Shown: positions 45,201-53,207 of the stretch, one piece after another
Numbering within the stretch: the stretch's first letter is position 1
Layout: every line of letters starts with the position of its first letter
DNA from: Mucilaginibacter sabulilitoris
Lineage (GTDB): Bacteria; Bacteroidota; Bacteroidia; Sphingobacteriales; Sphingobacteriaceae
Reading direction: 5' to 3'
Length of the DNA: 64,000 nt
Assembly: GCF_034262375.1 (NCBI RefSeq)
Contig: NZ_CP139558.1
Span: forward strand, 6,696,001 to 6,760,000
Translations under genes and position numbers: made by a program
Notes under the pieces: model-generated
What the model was told of the DNA's origin: nothing
Databases searched by the model: none
The model's input: only the letters and a program-made list of their open reading frames with translations

Positions 45201-45780
45201 TGGCGAAATTGCCGAATTTGAAGGCACGATGTATGGCATCACTGCCGCAGCAGAGCAACAGGCCGAAGTTATGGCCAAATACATGAATGGCGATATTGCC
45301 AGTTACTATAAGGGCACGCTGTTCATGAACATCATTAAAATTCATGGTTTCGATTTGTGCAGTATTGGTTTATCCGAATGCCCGGACAACCCGCATTATG
45401 AGGAAATAGTGTTTATTGATAAGGCGAAACGCTATTATAAAAAATGCATCATCCATGATGATAGACTGGTAGGCACTATACTTATAGGTGATAAAAGCGA
45501 GTTCCAGGAATTTAAGGAATTGATTGCTAATAAAACCGAACTGAGTGAAAAGCGTATTCAGCTTTTACGCAGCGGCAATAAGGCCGAGCCGGTACTGGGT
45601 AAACTGGTTTGCAGTTGCAACAATGTAGGCAGCGAAAACATCCAGAATAAAATAGCCGCCGGCTGTAATAACCTTAAAGACCTGTGTAATACCACCGGTG
45701 CGGGTACGGGTTGCGGCTCATGCCGGCCAGAAGTAAAACGCCTGCTGGAAGAAATGTTAACTCTTGCAGAGAGTAAATAA
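42247..45780 (+). CDS. Assimilatory nitrate reductase fused to FAD/BFD electron-input module
   Basis: 1177 residues. N-terminal part (about 1-700) is a Mo-bisMGD nitrate reductase: [4Fe-4S] ligands in CCYCGVGCG and GMLCSKG (about 20-60), Mo-ligand Cys in NSRLCMSSAVAAYK (about 150), and a C-terminal molybdopterin-dinucleotide domain (LTTGRIRDQWHTMSKTGKVN). From about 715 a NADH/FAD oxidoreductase follows (IVVVGAGAGAYGFVKSYREL; NAD site GGGLLGLEMA), then a BFD [2Fe-2S] domain at the end (LVCSCNNVG ... GCGSCRPEVKRLL). This unites what is NasC/NarB plus NasB in other bacteria, so NADH electrons could reach molybdenum within one chain. Cytoplasmic. Confidence 0.93.
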   Translation: MSVKASASKNRLTANAVTSTCCYCGVGCGVVVNKEKNGTITVQGNTEHPVNKGMLCSKGMNLHYTVNDKSDRLLYPQMRYNKSMPMQQVSWDDALNRTAAVFKTFIEKYGPDSVAFYASGQCLTEEYYVVNKLIKGFIGSNNIDTNSRLCMSSAVAAYKIALGEDTVPLCYDDIELADCFYIMGGNPAWCHPILWRRVEAHKAANPDTKIIVVDPRVTDTCAIADLHLQINPGTDITLNHAIGRLLIENGDIDIDFINNHAEGFEQYSTIVFQKTLTESAQICGLTESSIRLAATYIGEAKGFITMWTMGLNQSAIGVNKNLSLINLNLITGHVGKPGSGPLSLTGQPNAMGGREVGGLSNLLPAHRVLSNPLHREEVQKFWGGKPIQPKPGLTATEMFEALNDGRLKAIWIMCTNPLTSLPNVRLAEEALKKAKFVVVQEISNKPETLAYADVILPAAAWAEKEGTMTNSERRISYLNKVIDPPGEALPDAEIICRFARKMGYKGFDFENAAAIYAEHVKLTAKTNIDISGLNYDILKEQKTVQWPYKKKSPTKGTQRLFTDKIFYTPSAKAVISPVPDTLTSEAPDDEYPFILTTGRIRDQWHTMSKTGKVNKLNQHYKQAFLEIHPDDAAILQLNEGDITVITSRRGEVRVQAKLTEQIKRGVVFLPMHWGKILNNDLNRANNITSDMLDPVSKEPDFKYCAVNLKKYKKPFQRIVVVGAGAGAYGFVKSYRELNPDDEITIFSKENHPFYNRVMLPDYISGEQSWEQLVKMKDSEEPEYKIRMLRGVSIEKIDRANKQVTDSRGIKTPYDILLLATGSRASVPKNVPSLPGIFTMRSRNDADSFIKHVPQGGHVVIVGGGLLGLEMAASLREIGMRITIVQRVSRFLNRQLDVLGSQLLAEEMADQGCDIYYDDEVQLFYGRSKLTAVGLKSGNKINCDAMILAIGTTPNLEIAKDCGLECKRGVIVNERMQTSDPDIYAIGEIAEFEGTMYGITAAAEQQAEVMAKYMNGDIASYYKGTLFMNIIKIHGFDLCSIGLSECPDNPHYEEIVFIDKAKRYYKKCIIHDDRLVGTILIGDKSEFQEFKELIANKTELSEKRIQLLRSGNKAEPVLGKLVCSCNNVGSENIQNKIAAGCNNLKDLCNTTGAGTGCGSCRPEVKRLLEEMLTLAESK

Positions 45781-45785
45781 TAGCA

Positions 45786-45878
45786 AAAAAAGGGGTGTCA
45801 CCCTGAGCATCGTCGAAAGGTTGAGCGCAGAGGCCTACACACCATGCTTCGACAAGCTCAGCATGACAACCCTTTTTC
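45786..45878. repeat. Imperfect palindromic intergenic repeat (REP-like), possible terminator
   Basis: Left arm has GTGTCACCCTGAGCATCGTC; right arm has GACAAGCTCAGCATGACAAC, followed by CCCTTTTT. Arms pair with a few mismatches. The sequence matches the dispersed GTCACCCTGAGCTTGTCGAA-type elements of Sphingobacteriaceae. It may reduce transcription from the reductase gene into the rubredoxin gene. Confidence 0.6.
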
Positions 45879-45905
45879 AATAATATAATATAGGAGAGGC
45901 AAACT

Positions 45906-47372
45906 ATGAAACAAAAAGAAACATGTTGCATCAAAGTAAATTTACCGGGTGGAGTGGTATCGGCCGGTGATTTATATGAGTTATTGCTGATTGCTGAAAA
46001 TGCGGGAGCCGTAAATATCCGTATTGGAAACAGGCAACAGTTGTTTTTTTGCATTGAGGCCGACCGTTTGGAAGATATGGAGATGGATATGCTCCGCGCC
46101 GAGATCAGCTATGAAGTAGATGAGGACGAATTTCCTAATATCATTAGTTCCTATGTGACCGATGCTATCTTTAATACCGAAAGCTGGATAAAAGAAGGTG
46201 TTTACAAAGATATTTTTGACCTGTTTAATTTCAGGCCGCAATTAAAGATAAACCTGGTAGACAAACACCAGACCTTCGTGCCTTTTTTTAGTGGCAATTT
46301 CAATTTCATCACATCCGACGTAAATAACTACTGGTTCCTGTACATCCGTTTTCCCAAAACAACCGATATATATTGCTGGCCATCGCTGATCTATTCGGAA
46401 GACATACCGGTATGGAGCAATATCGCCGAAAAAGTCATTATGAGCCACAAAGACTTGTTTTATGACAAACAGAAAATTGATCATCAAAAATTTTATGATC
46501 TGGTTATTGCCGAAAGTGACCTGATCAGCCAGCCCATAACCGAACCATTAAAGCTACCCGACTTTCAGCTACCTTATTATGAAGGCCTTAACCGTTATGT
46601 AAATAATAAATACTGGCTGGGTGTTTATCGCCGCAACGAATTGTTTCCGTTGGAGTTTATGAAGGATATTTGTACCCTATGCCTAAAAAATCGTATCGGA
46701 CAATTATATACCACGCCCTGGAAGTCCTTATTGATAAAAGGCATTAGTGAAGCGGACAGAAAAGAATGGGGCATTGTACTAAATAAATATAGGGTAAACA
46801 TCAGGCATGCCTCCAACGAACTCAACTGGCAACTGGAAAACCTGAACAGTGAAAGTCTGGAATTAAAACAACAATTGGTAAGGGAATTTGAGGAATATGA
46901 CCTCCGCACTTTTCGCCTTTGTTTTGCTATAAAAATGCAGCCCAAAACAGGCTTGCCGGGTTCCATCATCATTAAAAAACGCGAAGCTGATGTTTTTGAC
47001 GTATTACATACCAGCGATTTCAATCCAAACTCAAAGGAATATATTACTTACCGCGAAAAAGTACCGGCGCAGGTCCTGGGCCATTGCCTTATCGAGTTAT
47101 GCAATTATTTTTACAGTCTTTTAATTGACGACAGCATATTGCTTCCCGCCCAAACCGACGGGACTGCCGACAGTAAAACAGAAAAAGAACCGCATTATAT
47201 TTATCAGTGCAAAAACTGTTTCAGCATTTATGATAAGGTTTACGGCGATGTGGTAAACGGCATTGCTCCGGGTACTGATTTTGAATTATTGCCCGATTAT
47301 TGCTGTCCGGTTTGTGATTCATCAAAAGAATGTTTTATACATGTGGATAACAGTGCACCTGTGGCTAAATAA
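45906..47372 (+). CDS. Sulfite/nitrite reductase-like protein with C-terminal rubredoxin
   Basis: 488 residues. The N-terminal region (about 1-130) resembles the ferredoxin-like half-domain of nitrite/sulfite reductases (KVNLPGGVVSAGDLYELLLI, then AGAVNIRIGNRQQLFFCIEA); a second, related region follows, but the siroheme/[4Fe-4S] cysteines are absent. The C-terminal 50 residues are a rubredoxin with C-x2-C pairs in YQCKNCFSIYD and YCCPVCDSS. It may carry electrons or scaffold the nitrate/nitrite enzymes. Similar proteins occur in nitrate operons of related Bacteroidota. Function unproven. Confidence 0.75.
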   Translation: MKQKETCCIKVNLPGGVVSAGDLYELLLIAENAGAVNIRIGNRQQLFFCIEADRLEDMEMDMLRAEISYEVDEDEFPNIISSYVTDAIFNTESWIKEGVYKDIFDLFNFRPQLKINLVDKHQTFVPFFSGNFNFITSDVNNYWFLYIRFPKTTDIYCWPSLIYSEDIPVWSNIAEKVIMSHKDLFYDKQKIDHQKFYDLVIAESDLISQPITEPLKLPDFQLPYYEGLNRYVNNKYWLGVYRRNELFPLEFMKDICTLCLKNRIGQLYTTPWKSLLIKGISEADRKEWGIVLNKYRVNIRHASNELNWQLENLNSESLELKQQLVREFEEYDLRTFRLCFAIKMQPKTGLPGSIIIKKREADVFDVLHTSDFNPNSKEYITYREKVPAQVLGHCLIELCNYFYSLLIDDSILLPAQTDGTADSKTEKEPHYIYQCKNCFSIYDKVYGDVVNGIAPGTDFELLPDYCCPVCDSSKECFIHVDNSAPVAK

Positions 47373-47397
47373 ATTATATTTACGCTGAGATATAGCT

Positions 47398-47985
47398 ATG
47401 ACTAAATTAAGCGACGCCTTTGCACAATTTGATGCATACAATCAAAAAGACCCCAATACTTTTACCTGGGAAAAGATCGCCTATCCACAGGAGTATTTTT
47501 TAGCGCTCAAACTGTATGACTGGGTAAATAAACTTGACACCAATGCGAGCGAAGAACTGCTGCTGGCATCCCGGAGCCAGCACATTGGCCGCTGGGAAAT
47601 ACCCCGTGACACCTATCCCGTGGGCAGGGAAGCTTATTTAAAATGGCGTAAAGACCTGGCCCAGTACCATGCTGAAAAAGCCTCGGACGTCATGGAAACT
47701 GTTGGATATTCTCCTGAGCAAATAGCGAGGGCAAAGCAAATTATCCTCAAGCAAAAGATCAAGGTTGATCATGATGTACAAACCATGGAAAACGCCCTGT
47801 GCCTTGTTTTCCTACAATTTCAATATGAAGATTTTTATCCAAAATATGAACCGGATAAAGTGATCAATATCCTCAAAAAGTCACTCCTGAAAATGGATGC
47901 TCACGGACACCAGTTTGCTTTGAGGTTACCGTATTCTGAAACCGGACTGCATTATATACAAGAGGCCTTAAAATTGATAAGTTAG
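47398..47985 (+). CDS. DUF4202 domain protein
   Basis: 195 residues, soluble. The DUF4202 pattern covers the full length: FDAYNQKDPNTFTWEKIAYP, SRSQHIGRWEIPRDTYP, YLKWRKDLAQYHAEKASDVM, VDHDVQTMENALCLVFLQFQ and MDAHGHQFALRLPYSE. The repeated His/Asp residues (SQHIGRW, MDAHGH) suggest a metal-binding helical fold like HD proteins, an inference. It is the last gene of the nitrate operon; its role there is unknown. Confidence 0.85.
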   Translation: MTKLSDAFAQFDAYNQKDPNTFTWEKIAYPQEYFLALKLYDWVNKLDTNASEELLLASRSQHIGRWEIPRDTYPVGREAYLKWRKDLAQYHAEKASDVMETVGYSPEQIARAKQIILKQKIKVDHDVQTMENALCLVFLQFQYEDFYPKYEPDKVINILKKSLLKMDAHGHQFALRLPYSETGLHYIQEALKLIS

Positions 47986-48105
47986 CATATCAACCAACGG
48001 TATATTAATACAGGAGCTTAAGTAACAATTTACCTGCAGTTTACAACTATAAGCTTTATATACAAACAATTAGGCGTTACAAACCTTTATTGTTAAATTA
48101 TTATT

Positions 48106-50574
48106 ATGCCAAAGTGGTTAAAAATAATACTGAAGGTTACAGGCGGCATTATAGCTTTGGTTATAGTTGCGTGTATTGTTATATCTGTTTATATAGCTTA
48201 TAACAAGCAAAAAGTACTTAACCTTATCACTACCGAACTTAATAAAAACCTTAACGGCACACTCACCATTGGCAATATCGACCCCACATTTTTCAAGGGT
48301 TTCCCAGGTGTATCTATTGTGCTAAAAGATGTTATGATAAAGGATAAGCTTTGGGCTAATCACCGCCATACACTGCTCAACGCCAAAGAACTTTATGTTT
48401 CTGTAAACGCTATGGCGCTGCTCAAGGGCACAGTTGATATCAACAAAATTGAGATCAGTAATGCCGATATTGACTTGTTTACCGATAGTACCGGATATAG
48501 CAATACTGCTGTTTTTAAGGCTAAACCTAAAGACAATAACAAACCCGAAGATAAAAGCAGCTCAACTGCACAACTTAAACGCTTTGAATTAAGCAACGTG
48601 AATTTCACTGTAGACGACAGAAAGGCTTTTAAATTATTTAAGTTTCAGGCGCAGGATGTAAACGGTCGTATGGATTACCCTGCCACCGGCTGGAATGCTC
48701 ATCTCAAGTTAAAAACCATGGTGAAAAGTTTTTCATTCAATACCCAAAAGGGAAGTTTTATGAAAGACAAACTACTTACAGGCCCGTTTGACATTAGGTA
48801 TGATAGTAAAAGTAAACTTATTGTAGTGGCGCCCAATAAACTTGGCATTGGTGATGATACATTTACAATAGGCGCCAAATTTAACCTGGCTAAAGGCCCG
48901 GCAGATTTTACCATAAACATTGTAAATGATAAAATACTATGGACAAGCGCCGCTAACCTTTTAGCCCCCAATATTACCAAAAGCCTCAACATGTTTAACA
49001 TTGATAACCCAATTGCTGTAACCTGTGACCTCAATGGTAGCTTTGCCGGTGGTGGCGATCCTCTAATTTTTGTTACCGCCAAAGTAAAAAACAATACCGT
49101 GACTACTCCGGGCGGCAAAATTGATGATTGCAGCTTTAACGGTATATTCTCCAATAATTATATTAATGGCAAAGGCTTAAATGACGACAACTCCATTATA
49201 AAACTGTATCATTTTAACGGAAAATACAAGCAAATCCCGTTTACTGTTGATACCGCATTTATAAACAACCTGAATGTTCCTGTGGCTACAGGTATATTTA
49301 AATCGCATTTTGATGTAGCAAAGCTTAACCCCGTAATTGGCGAACAGAGCCTTAAGTTTACCAAAGGCACTGCTGATCTTAAACTGGCTTATAAAGCTCC
49401 CCTGATAAATTTCAAGTTAAACAAACCAATACTAAGCGGAACTGTTAATATTAAAAATGCCGATGTAAGTTATTTACCACGTAACCTTCATTTTAAAAAT
49501 ACAGGTATCTCCCTGAAATTCGCAGGAAATGACCTGCTGATGAACAACATCCGTTTGCAAACAGGTAATAGTGTAGCCTATATGGAGGGCCGCGTAAACA
49601 ATTTCTTAAACCTGTATTATACCGCTCCCGAAAAAATACTGATTACCTGGCAGATAAATAGTCCGCAACTGCATATAGCTGAATTTTTAGGTTTTTTGAA
49701 CGCCCGCAAAAGCGATGCGCCGATAAGGAGTAAAAGCGGCAAGGTTAATTTACACAGCCAGCTCAATACCGCTTTTGACAAGGGTAAGGCCGAACTTCAC
49801 CTCCGTGTAGCTAAAGTTTATTATAAAAAGTTTCTGGCTACAGATGCAACTGCCGATTTGCTACTGGCCGATAATAGCATACGGGTGCAAAATGTGCGCG
49901 TAAAACACGCGGGCGGGTCATTAAAGCTGGCCGGTAATATTATTCAGAAAGGTACCGTGAACACCTTTTTGCTCAACACCCAAATAGATAATGTAAATAC
50001 CAGTAACTTTTTTTATTCATTTAATAACTTTGGCCTAAAAAGCTTTACTTATCAAAATTTAAAGGGCTTTCTTTCGGCGCAGGCTCACATTACGGGAAGT
50101 ATAAATAATGAGGGCAACGTTGTGCCAAGGTCAATAAACGGGGTAACAACATTTGAGCTCAAAAAAGGCGCATTGGTTAATTTTTCGCCTATTCAAAGTG
50201 TAGGTAAATTCGCTTTCCCGTTCCGCGATCTGGAGAATATTACCTTTTCAAATCTTAAAGGCCAATTTAATATTAATGGCGATAAAATTGTGATCAGTCC
50301 TATGCAAATTAATTCAAACGTGCTTAATATGGATGTAGCAGGTGTGTACTCCCTGTCAAAAGGAACCAATATAGCGCTTGATATACCACTCAGAAATCCT
50401 AAAAAAGATACAGCCATAGTTGACCAAAATGAACGAAACAAAAAACGCATGCGCGGCATTGTATTGCATATATTAGCTACTGATGGCGAGGATGGTAAGA
50501 TTAAAATAAAGTGGAACAAGAACCGACCGAAAAAGGAAAAACCAAGCACAGAAGTGGCTGATTCAAAACAATAA
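48106..50574 (+). CDS. AsmA-family protein (inner membrane, periplasmic beta domain)
   Basis: 822 residues. One N-terminal membrane span (about 8-30: LKVTGGIIALVIVACIVISV), then a long periplasmic region. The start matches AsmA: INxxL...LNGTLTIGNIDPTFFKGFP and VSIVLKDVMIKDK at about 40-75. The C-terminal AsmA_2-type segment (about 650-790) ends VHILATDGEDGKIKIKWNK. AsmA-like proteins bridge the envelope and affect lipid transport to the outer membrane. A charged low-complexity end follows. Standalone gene. Confidence 0.85.
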   Translation: MPKWLKIILKVTGGIIALVIVACIVISVYIAYNKQKVLNLITTELNKNLNGTLTIGNIDPTFFKGFPGVSIVLKDVMIKDKLWANHRHTLLNAKELYVSVNAMALLKGTVDINKIEISNADIDLFTDSTGYSNTAVFKAKPKDNNKPEDKSSSTAQLKRFELSNVNFTVDDRKAFKLFKFQAQDVNGRMDYPATGWNAHLKLKTMVKSFSFNTQKGSFMKDKLLTGPFDIRYDSKSKLIVVAPNKLGIGDDTFTIGAKFNLAKGPADFTINIVNDKILWTSAANLLAPNITKSLNMFNIDNPIAVTCDLNGSFAGGGDPLIFVTAKVKNNTVTTPGGKIDDCSFNGIFSNNYINGKGLNDDNSIIKLYHFNGKYKQIPFTVDTAFINNLNVPVATGIFKSHFDVAKLNPVIGEQSLKFTKGTADLKLAYKAPLINFKLNKPILSGTVNIKNADVSYLPRNLHFKNTGISLKFAGNDLLMNNIRLQTGNSVAYMEGRVNNFLNLYYTAPEKILITWQINSPQLHIAEFLGFLNARKSDAPIRSKSGKVNLHSQLNTAFDKGKAELHLRVAKVYYKKFLATDATADLLLADNSIRVQNVRVKHAGGSLKLAGNIIQKGTVNTFLLNTQIDNVNTSNFFYSFNNFGLKSFTYQNLKGFLSAQAHITGSINNEGNVVPRSINGVTTFELKKGALVNFSPIQSVGKFAFPFRDLENITFSNLKGQFNINGDKIVISPMQINSNVLNMDVAGVYSLSKGTNIALDIPLRNPKKDTAIVDQNERNKKRMRGIVLHILATDGEDGKIKIKWNKNRPKKEKPSTEVADSKQ

Positions 50575-50875
50575 AAATGAACAAAAAAACAGCTTGTAAA
50601 TACACGTATTTGTGACACAATAATGGCATAGAATTGCGTATCTTTGTGCATCCATTTAAGAGATCATATATTGATTAAACATTTATTGGTTATCAACACC
50701 ACGCTTCGTACAGCATTAGCAACATTAGCCAGCCCTCGTAATTACTATTCCGGGTATTGAAAAATTTACTGAAGCAAAGTTTAATTTAATTTATTATTTA
50801 ACATCGTCTGGTTAAACCAACCGGGCAAAATCTTATCGGACTGTTTAATAGCTTGAAAAAAATCTATTCAAAAAA
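50575..50875. other. 301-bp upstream region of the primary sigma factor
   Basis: No gene seen. A clean -7 box TATCTTTG lies at 50639-50646, 230 bases upstream of the start codon, implying a long leader. The best upstream TTTG (50609-50612) is 26 bases away, longer than usual spacing. Confidence 0.5.
50639..50646 (+). promoter_or_regulatory. Candidate -7 box for the primary sigma factor gene
   Basis: TATCTTTG is an exact TAnnTTTG match followed by TGC. It is the only full match I found in the gap. Confidence 0.4.
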
Positions 50876-51736
50876 ATGAGACAACTTAAAATATCCCAAT
50901 CCATTACCAACCGCGAGTCTCAGTCGCTTGAAAAGTATTTGCATGAAATAGGCAAGGTGGATTTAATTAGCGCGCAGGAAGAAGTGATCCTGGCACAAAA
51001 GATTCGTGAGGGCGACCAGGCAGCATTAGAAAGGTTAACAAAAACCAATCTTCGTTTTGTGGTGTCAGTAGCAAAACAATATCAAAACCAGGGCCTTACT
51101 TTAGGCGACCTTATAAACGAAGGAAACTTAGGATTAATTAAAGCAGCCAAACGTTTCGATGAAACCAAAGGGTTTAAATTTATTTCTTACGCTGTATGGT
51201 GGATCCGCCAGTCAATATTATCGGCTGTTGCTGAGCAATCACGTATTGTGCGCTTACCATTAAACCAGATAGGTTCATTAAGTAAGATACACAAAGCGGC
51301 TTCAAAATTAGAACAGGAATTTGAAAGGCAGCCAACACCTGAGGAACTGGCTGAAGACCTGGAAATTTCTGTTGATAAGATATCTGATTCGTTAAGCAAC
51401 GCCGGTCGCCAGATTTCCATGGATGCTCCGTTTATTCAGGGCGAAGAAAATACACTACTTGACGTACTGCAAAGCACCGATGCTGCAACTGATACCGAAC
51501 TGATGATGGATTCATTATCGCAGGAAATTAAACGCTCATTAGGTATCCTTGCCGAACGTGACCGCGAGGTTATCATTTTATTCTTTGGTTTGGGTGGTTA
51601 TGCCGCACATTCATTAGAAGAAATTGGTGAGAAATTTAATCTTACCCGTGAGCGTGTACGCCAGTTAAAAGATAAAGCTTTGATGCGTTTGCGTCATAAC
51701 TCAAAATCAAATCTGTTACAATCATATTTGAACTAA
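50876..51736 (+). CDS. rpoD: Primary (group 1) RNA polymerase sigma factor
   Basis: 286 residues, the short form typical of Bacteroidota. Region 1.2 (SLEKYLHEIGKVDLISAQEE, about 15-35), region 2 with core-binding and -10 helix (LGDLINEGNLGLIKAAKRFD; FISYAVWWIRQSILSAVAEQ, about 80-125), region 3 (LNQIGSLSKIHKAASKLEQE), and region 4 HTH (SLEEIGEKFNLTRERVRQLK, about 245-270). It recognises the TAnnTTTG promoters seen in this window. Its terminator is interrupted by a small mobile element at 51790. Confidence 0.95.
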   Translation: MRQLKISQSITNRESQSLEKYLHEIGKVDLISAQEEVILAQKIREGDQAALERLTKTNLRFVVSVAKQYQNQGLTLGDLINEGNLGLIKAAKRFDETKGFKFISYAVWWIRQSILSAVAEQSRIVRLPLNQIGSLSKIHKAASKLEQEFERQPTPEELAEDLEISVDKISDSLSNAGRQISMDAPFIQGEENTLLDVLQSTDAATDTELMMDSLSQEIKRSLGILAERDREVIILFFGLGGYAAHSLEEIGEKFNLTRERVRQLKDKALMRLRHNSKSNLLQSYLN

Positions 51737-51781
51737 GTTACCTGCAGAGTGCAAACACTCTATATAATTAAAAGAGCCGGT

Positions 51782-51994
51782 GGTTAACCGAGGGCACTGA
51801 AAAAGTCCCGGAAAATCCGGCAAAAATGAAGGGGTTGTTCAATAAGCACGAACAACCCCTTTTCCTTGTCTTATAGGCCTACAAGTCTCATCGCCGAGTC
51901 GTATAAACGATTCTCAACGTATCAAATTGATTTTTTTAAGCCCTCCTTTTTACCTCACATATTAATTGGACTTTTTCAGTGCCCTCGGTTAACC
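51782..51994. mobile_element. 197-bp MITE-like element with 8-bp target duplication
   Basis: The element spans 51790-51986. Its ends are exact 19-bp inverted repeats (GAGGGCACTGAAAAAGTCC at 51790-51808 and its complement at 51968-51986). It is flanked by GGTTAACC on both sides (51782-51789 and 51987-51994), an 8-bp duplication that is itself palindromic. No coding capacity. The first 17 bases of the repeats equal those of the IS at 57636-59371, so it is probably mobilised by that transposase family. Inside, a 12-bp stem (51829-51840 / 51850-51861) followed by TTTT acts as a terminator in the same place as the left-end hairpin of the IS. Confidence 0.85.
51829..51864 (+). terminator. Terminator carried inside the MITE-like element
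   Basis: AAGGGGTTGTTC (51829-51840), nine-base loop, GAACAACCCCTT (51850-51861), T4. It reads in the direction of the sigma gene and could replace the interrupted terminator. Confidence 0.65.
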
Positions 51995-52040
51995 ACCGGC
52001 TCTTTTTTTGTGCCCGCTTTTACCTGGGAAAACATGAGCA

Positions 52041-52072
52041 CAAAAAAAGCATCTGCACGCTGTGCAGATGCT
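52041..52072 (-). terminator. Terminator of the cold-shock gene
   Basis: Stem AGCATCTGCAC / GTGCAGATGCT (52048-52072) with a T run on the minus strand (complement of A at 52042-52048), 24 bases past the cspA stop. Confidence 0.85.
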
Positions 52073-52095
52073 TGTACGATTATAATAATAGTTAT

Positions 52096-52284
52096 TTAAC
52101 CTACTTTTACATTTACCGCATTTAAACCTTTTTTGCCTTGTTCTACATCGTAGGTAACACTGTCGTTTTCACGGATGGTGTCGATAAGGCCTGAGGCGTG
52201 TACAAAAACTTCGGCACCACCATTACTTGGTACGATAAACCCGAATCCTTTGCTTTCATTGAAAAATTTTACTGTTCCTTGCAT
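52096..52284 (-). CDS. Cold-shock protein, CspA family
   Basis: 62 residues forming one cold-shock domain. RNA-binding motifs KGFGFI (RNP1, about 12-17) and VFVHAS (RNP2, about 26-31) are intact, with the usual GTVKFFNESKGFGFI start and GLNAVNV end. It binds single-stranded RNA/DNA and melts structure. Such genes may be housekeeping rather than cold-induced; there is no long leader evidence either way, although the 266-bp upstream gap is AT-rich. Confidence 0.95.
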   Translation of the reverse strand: MQGTVKFFNESKGFGFIVPSNGGAEVFVHASGLIDTIRENDSVTYDVEQGKKGLNAVNVKVG

Positions 52285-52550
52285 TCTATATTTTATTTAA
52301 TGAAGTAAAGGTACGGTTAAAAATCAACAATTAACTATAAATAAGGCAATTAAGTAATAAAATTAATTTCTACATCAAAAGCAGTCACATAAAAGACAGT
52401 CGAAAAACAACTCAGACACCCTTAGCATAAGCTATTTAGCATCAATGATAGTGTATAAAACACACGGTCTTATTTTCCAGATTTATTTCAATAAGTTATA
52501 AACTAATTAAAATAATGCTTAGCATTGTTATTATTTAGATTCATTATTAA

Positions 52551-53102
52551 TTGAACCGTATCCTTGCCACTCTCATGCTCGCCGTTCACCTGTTTAACAT
52601 AGGTGGTTACCTGCTGCTGAACCAATATCTGGTATATCGTTCAAATAAATTTGCAACAGAGCAAATTAGCCGTGGCAAATACGATGTTAATAATCTTATC
52701 CAAATAAAAATAAAGCAGCACCTGCCTCAAATTCACGACTGGCAAACGTATGTACGTGTATCGGGCCAAATTCAGTTTAATGGCCGTGCTTATAATTATG
52801 TTAAGCTCAGAATGACACGCGACACCATGTTTGTGCAATGTATACCTAATTATGAAACCACTCAGCTGCTAAACGAAAATATTATATGTGCAAAACAGAC
52901 TAATGACATCCCTGTAAGTAAAAAGGCACATGAATCATCAGGCAAAAAAACCGGAGTTGATAACAAATACAGTTTTCCGATAGTTGATTATACCTTTTTC
53001 GCTACTGCTCCGCCTGTTGAAAAACCCTGCACTTTTATACAAATCAATATAAAAAACCCACCGGCTACTATAGCAGGCAGGCCTCCCGAATCTATTGCCT
53101 GA
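52551..53102 (+). CDS. Hypothetical membrane-anchored protein upstream of FecA-like receptor
   Basis: 183 residues from a TTG start at 52551; the first in-frame ATG is at 52575, eight codons later. One N-terminal hydrophobic span (about 4-22: ILATLMLAVHLFNIGGYLLL), then a soluble region with YVRVSGQIQFNGRAYNYVKL. No family I can name. About 105 bases before the TonB receptor on the same strand, so the two may be one operon and it may have a metal-related role (inference). Confidence 0.6.
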   Translation: MNRILATLMLAVHLFNIGGYLLLNQYLVYRSNKFATEQISRGKYDVNNLIQIKIKQHLPQIHDWQTYVRVSGQIQFNGRAYNYVKLRMTRDTMFVQCIPNYETTQLLNENIICAKQTNDIPVSKKAHESSGKKTGVDNKYSFPIVDYTFFATAPPVEKPCTFIQINIKNPPATIAGRPPESIA

Positions 53103-53207
53103 TCCATCGTAATTATTAAACAGTCAAAAACCAACGCAGGCCGATAATATGCGTGTGCGTTGTGCAATGGATTATTATATCCCTATCATTTTATCAATTT
53201 AAAATCA

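Larger units (their letters stand above)
51770..52009. terminator. Rho-independent terminator of the sigma gene, split by a mobile element
   Basis: Left arm AAAAGAGCCGGTGGTT (51770-51785) and right arm AACCACCGGCTCTTTT (51991-52006), with a T run continuing to 52009, are exact complements. Without the insert and one copy of the duplication they would form a perfect hairpin with no unpaired loop bases. The break is at the hairpin centre. Confidence 0.85.

Noticed and set aside
45674..46054. Minus-strand 126-codon frame over the nitrate reductase end
   Set aside because: It spans the REP-like repeat and is antisense to two well-supported genes.
51866..52099. Plus-strand 77-codon frame across the MITE-like element
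   Set aside because: It runs from the element into the terminator arms and the cold-shock terminator, and has no family features.
53160..53207. Upstream start for the FecA-like receptor
   Set aside because: It would place polar residues before a clear signal peptide that begins at the ATG at 53208.
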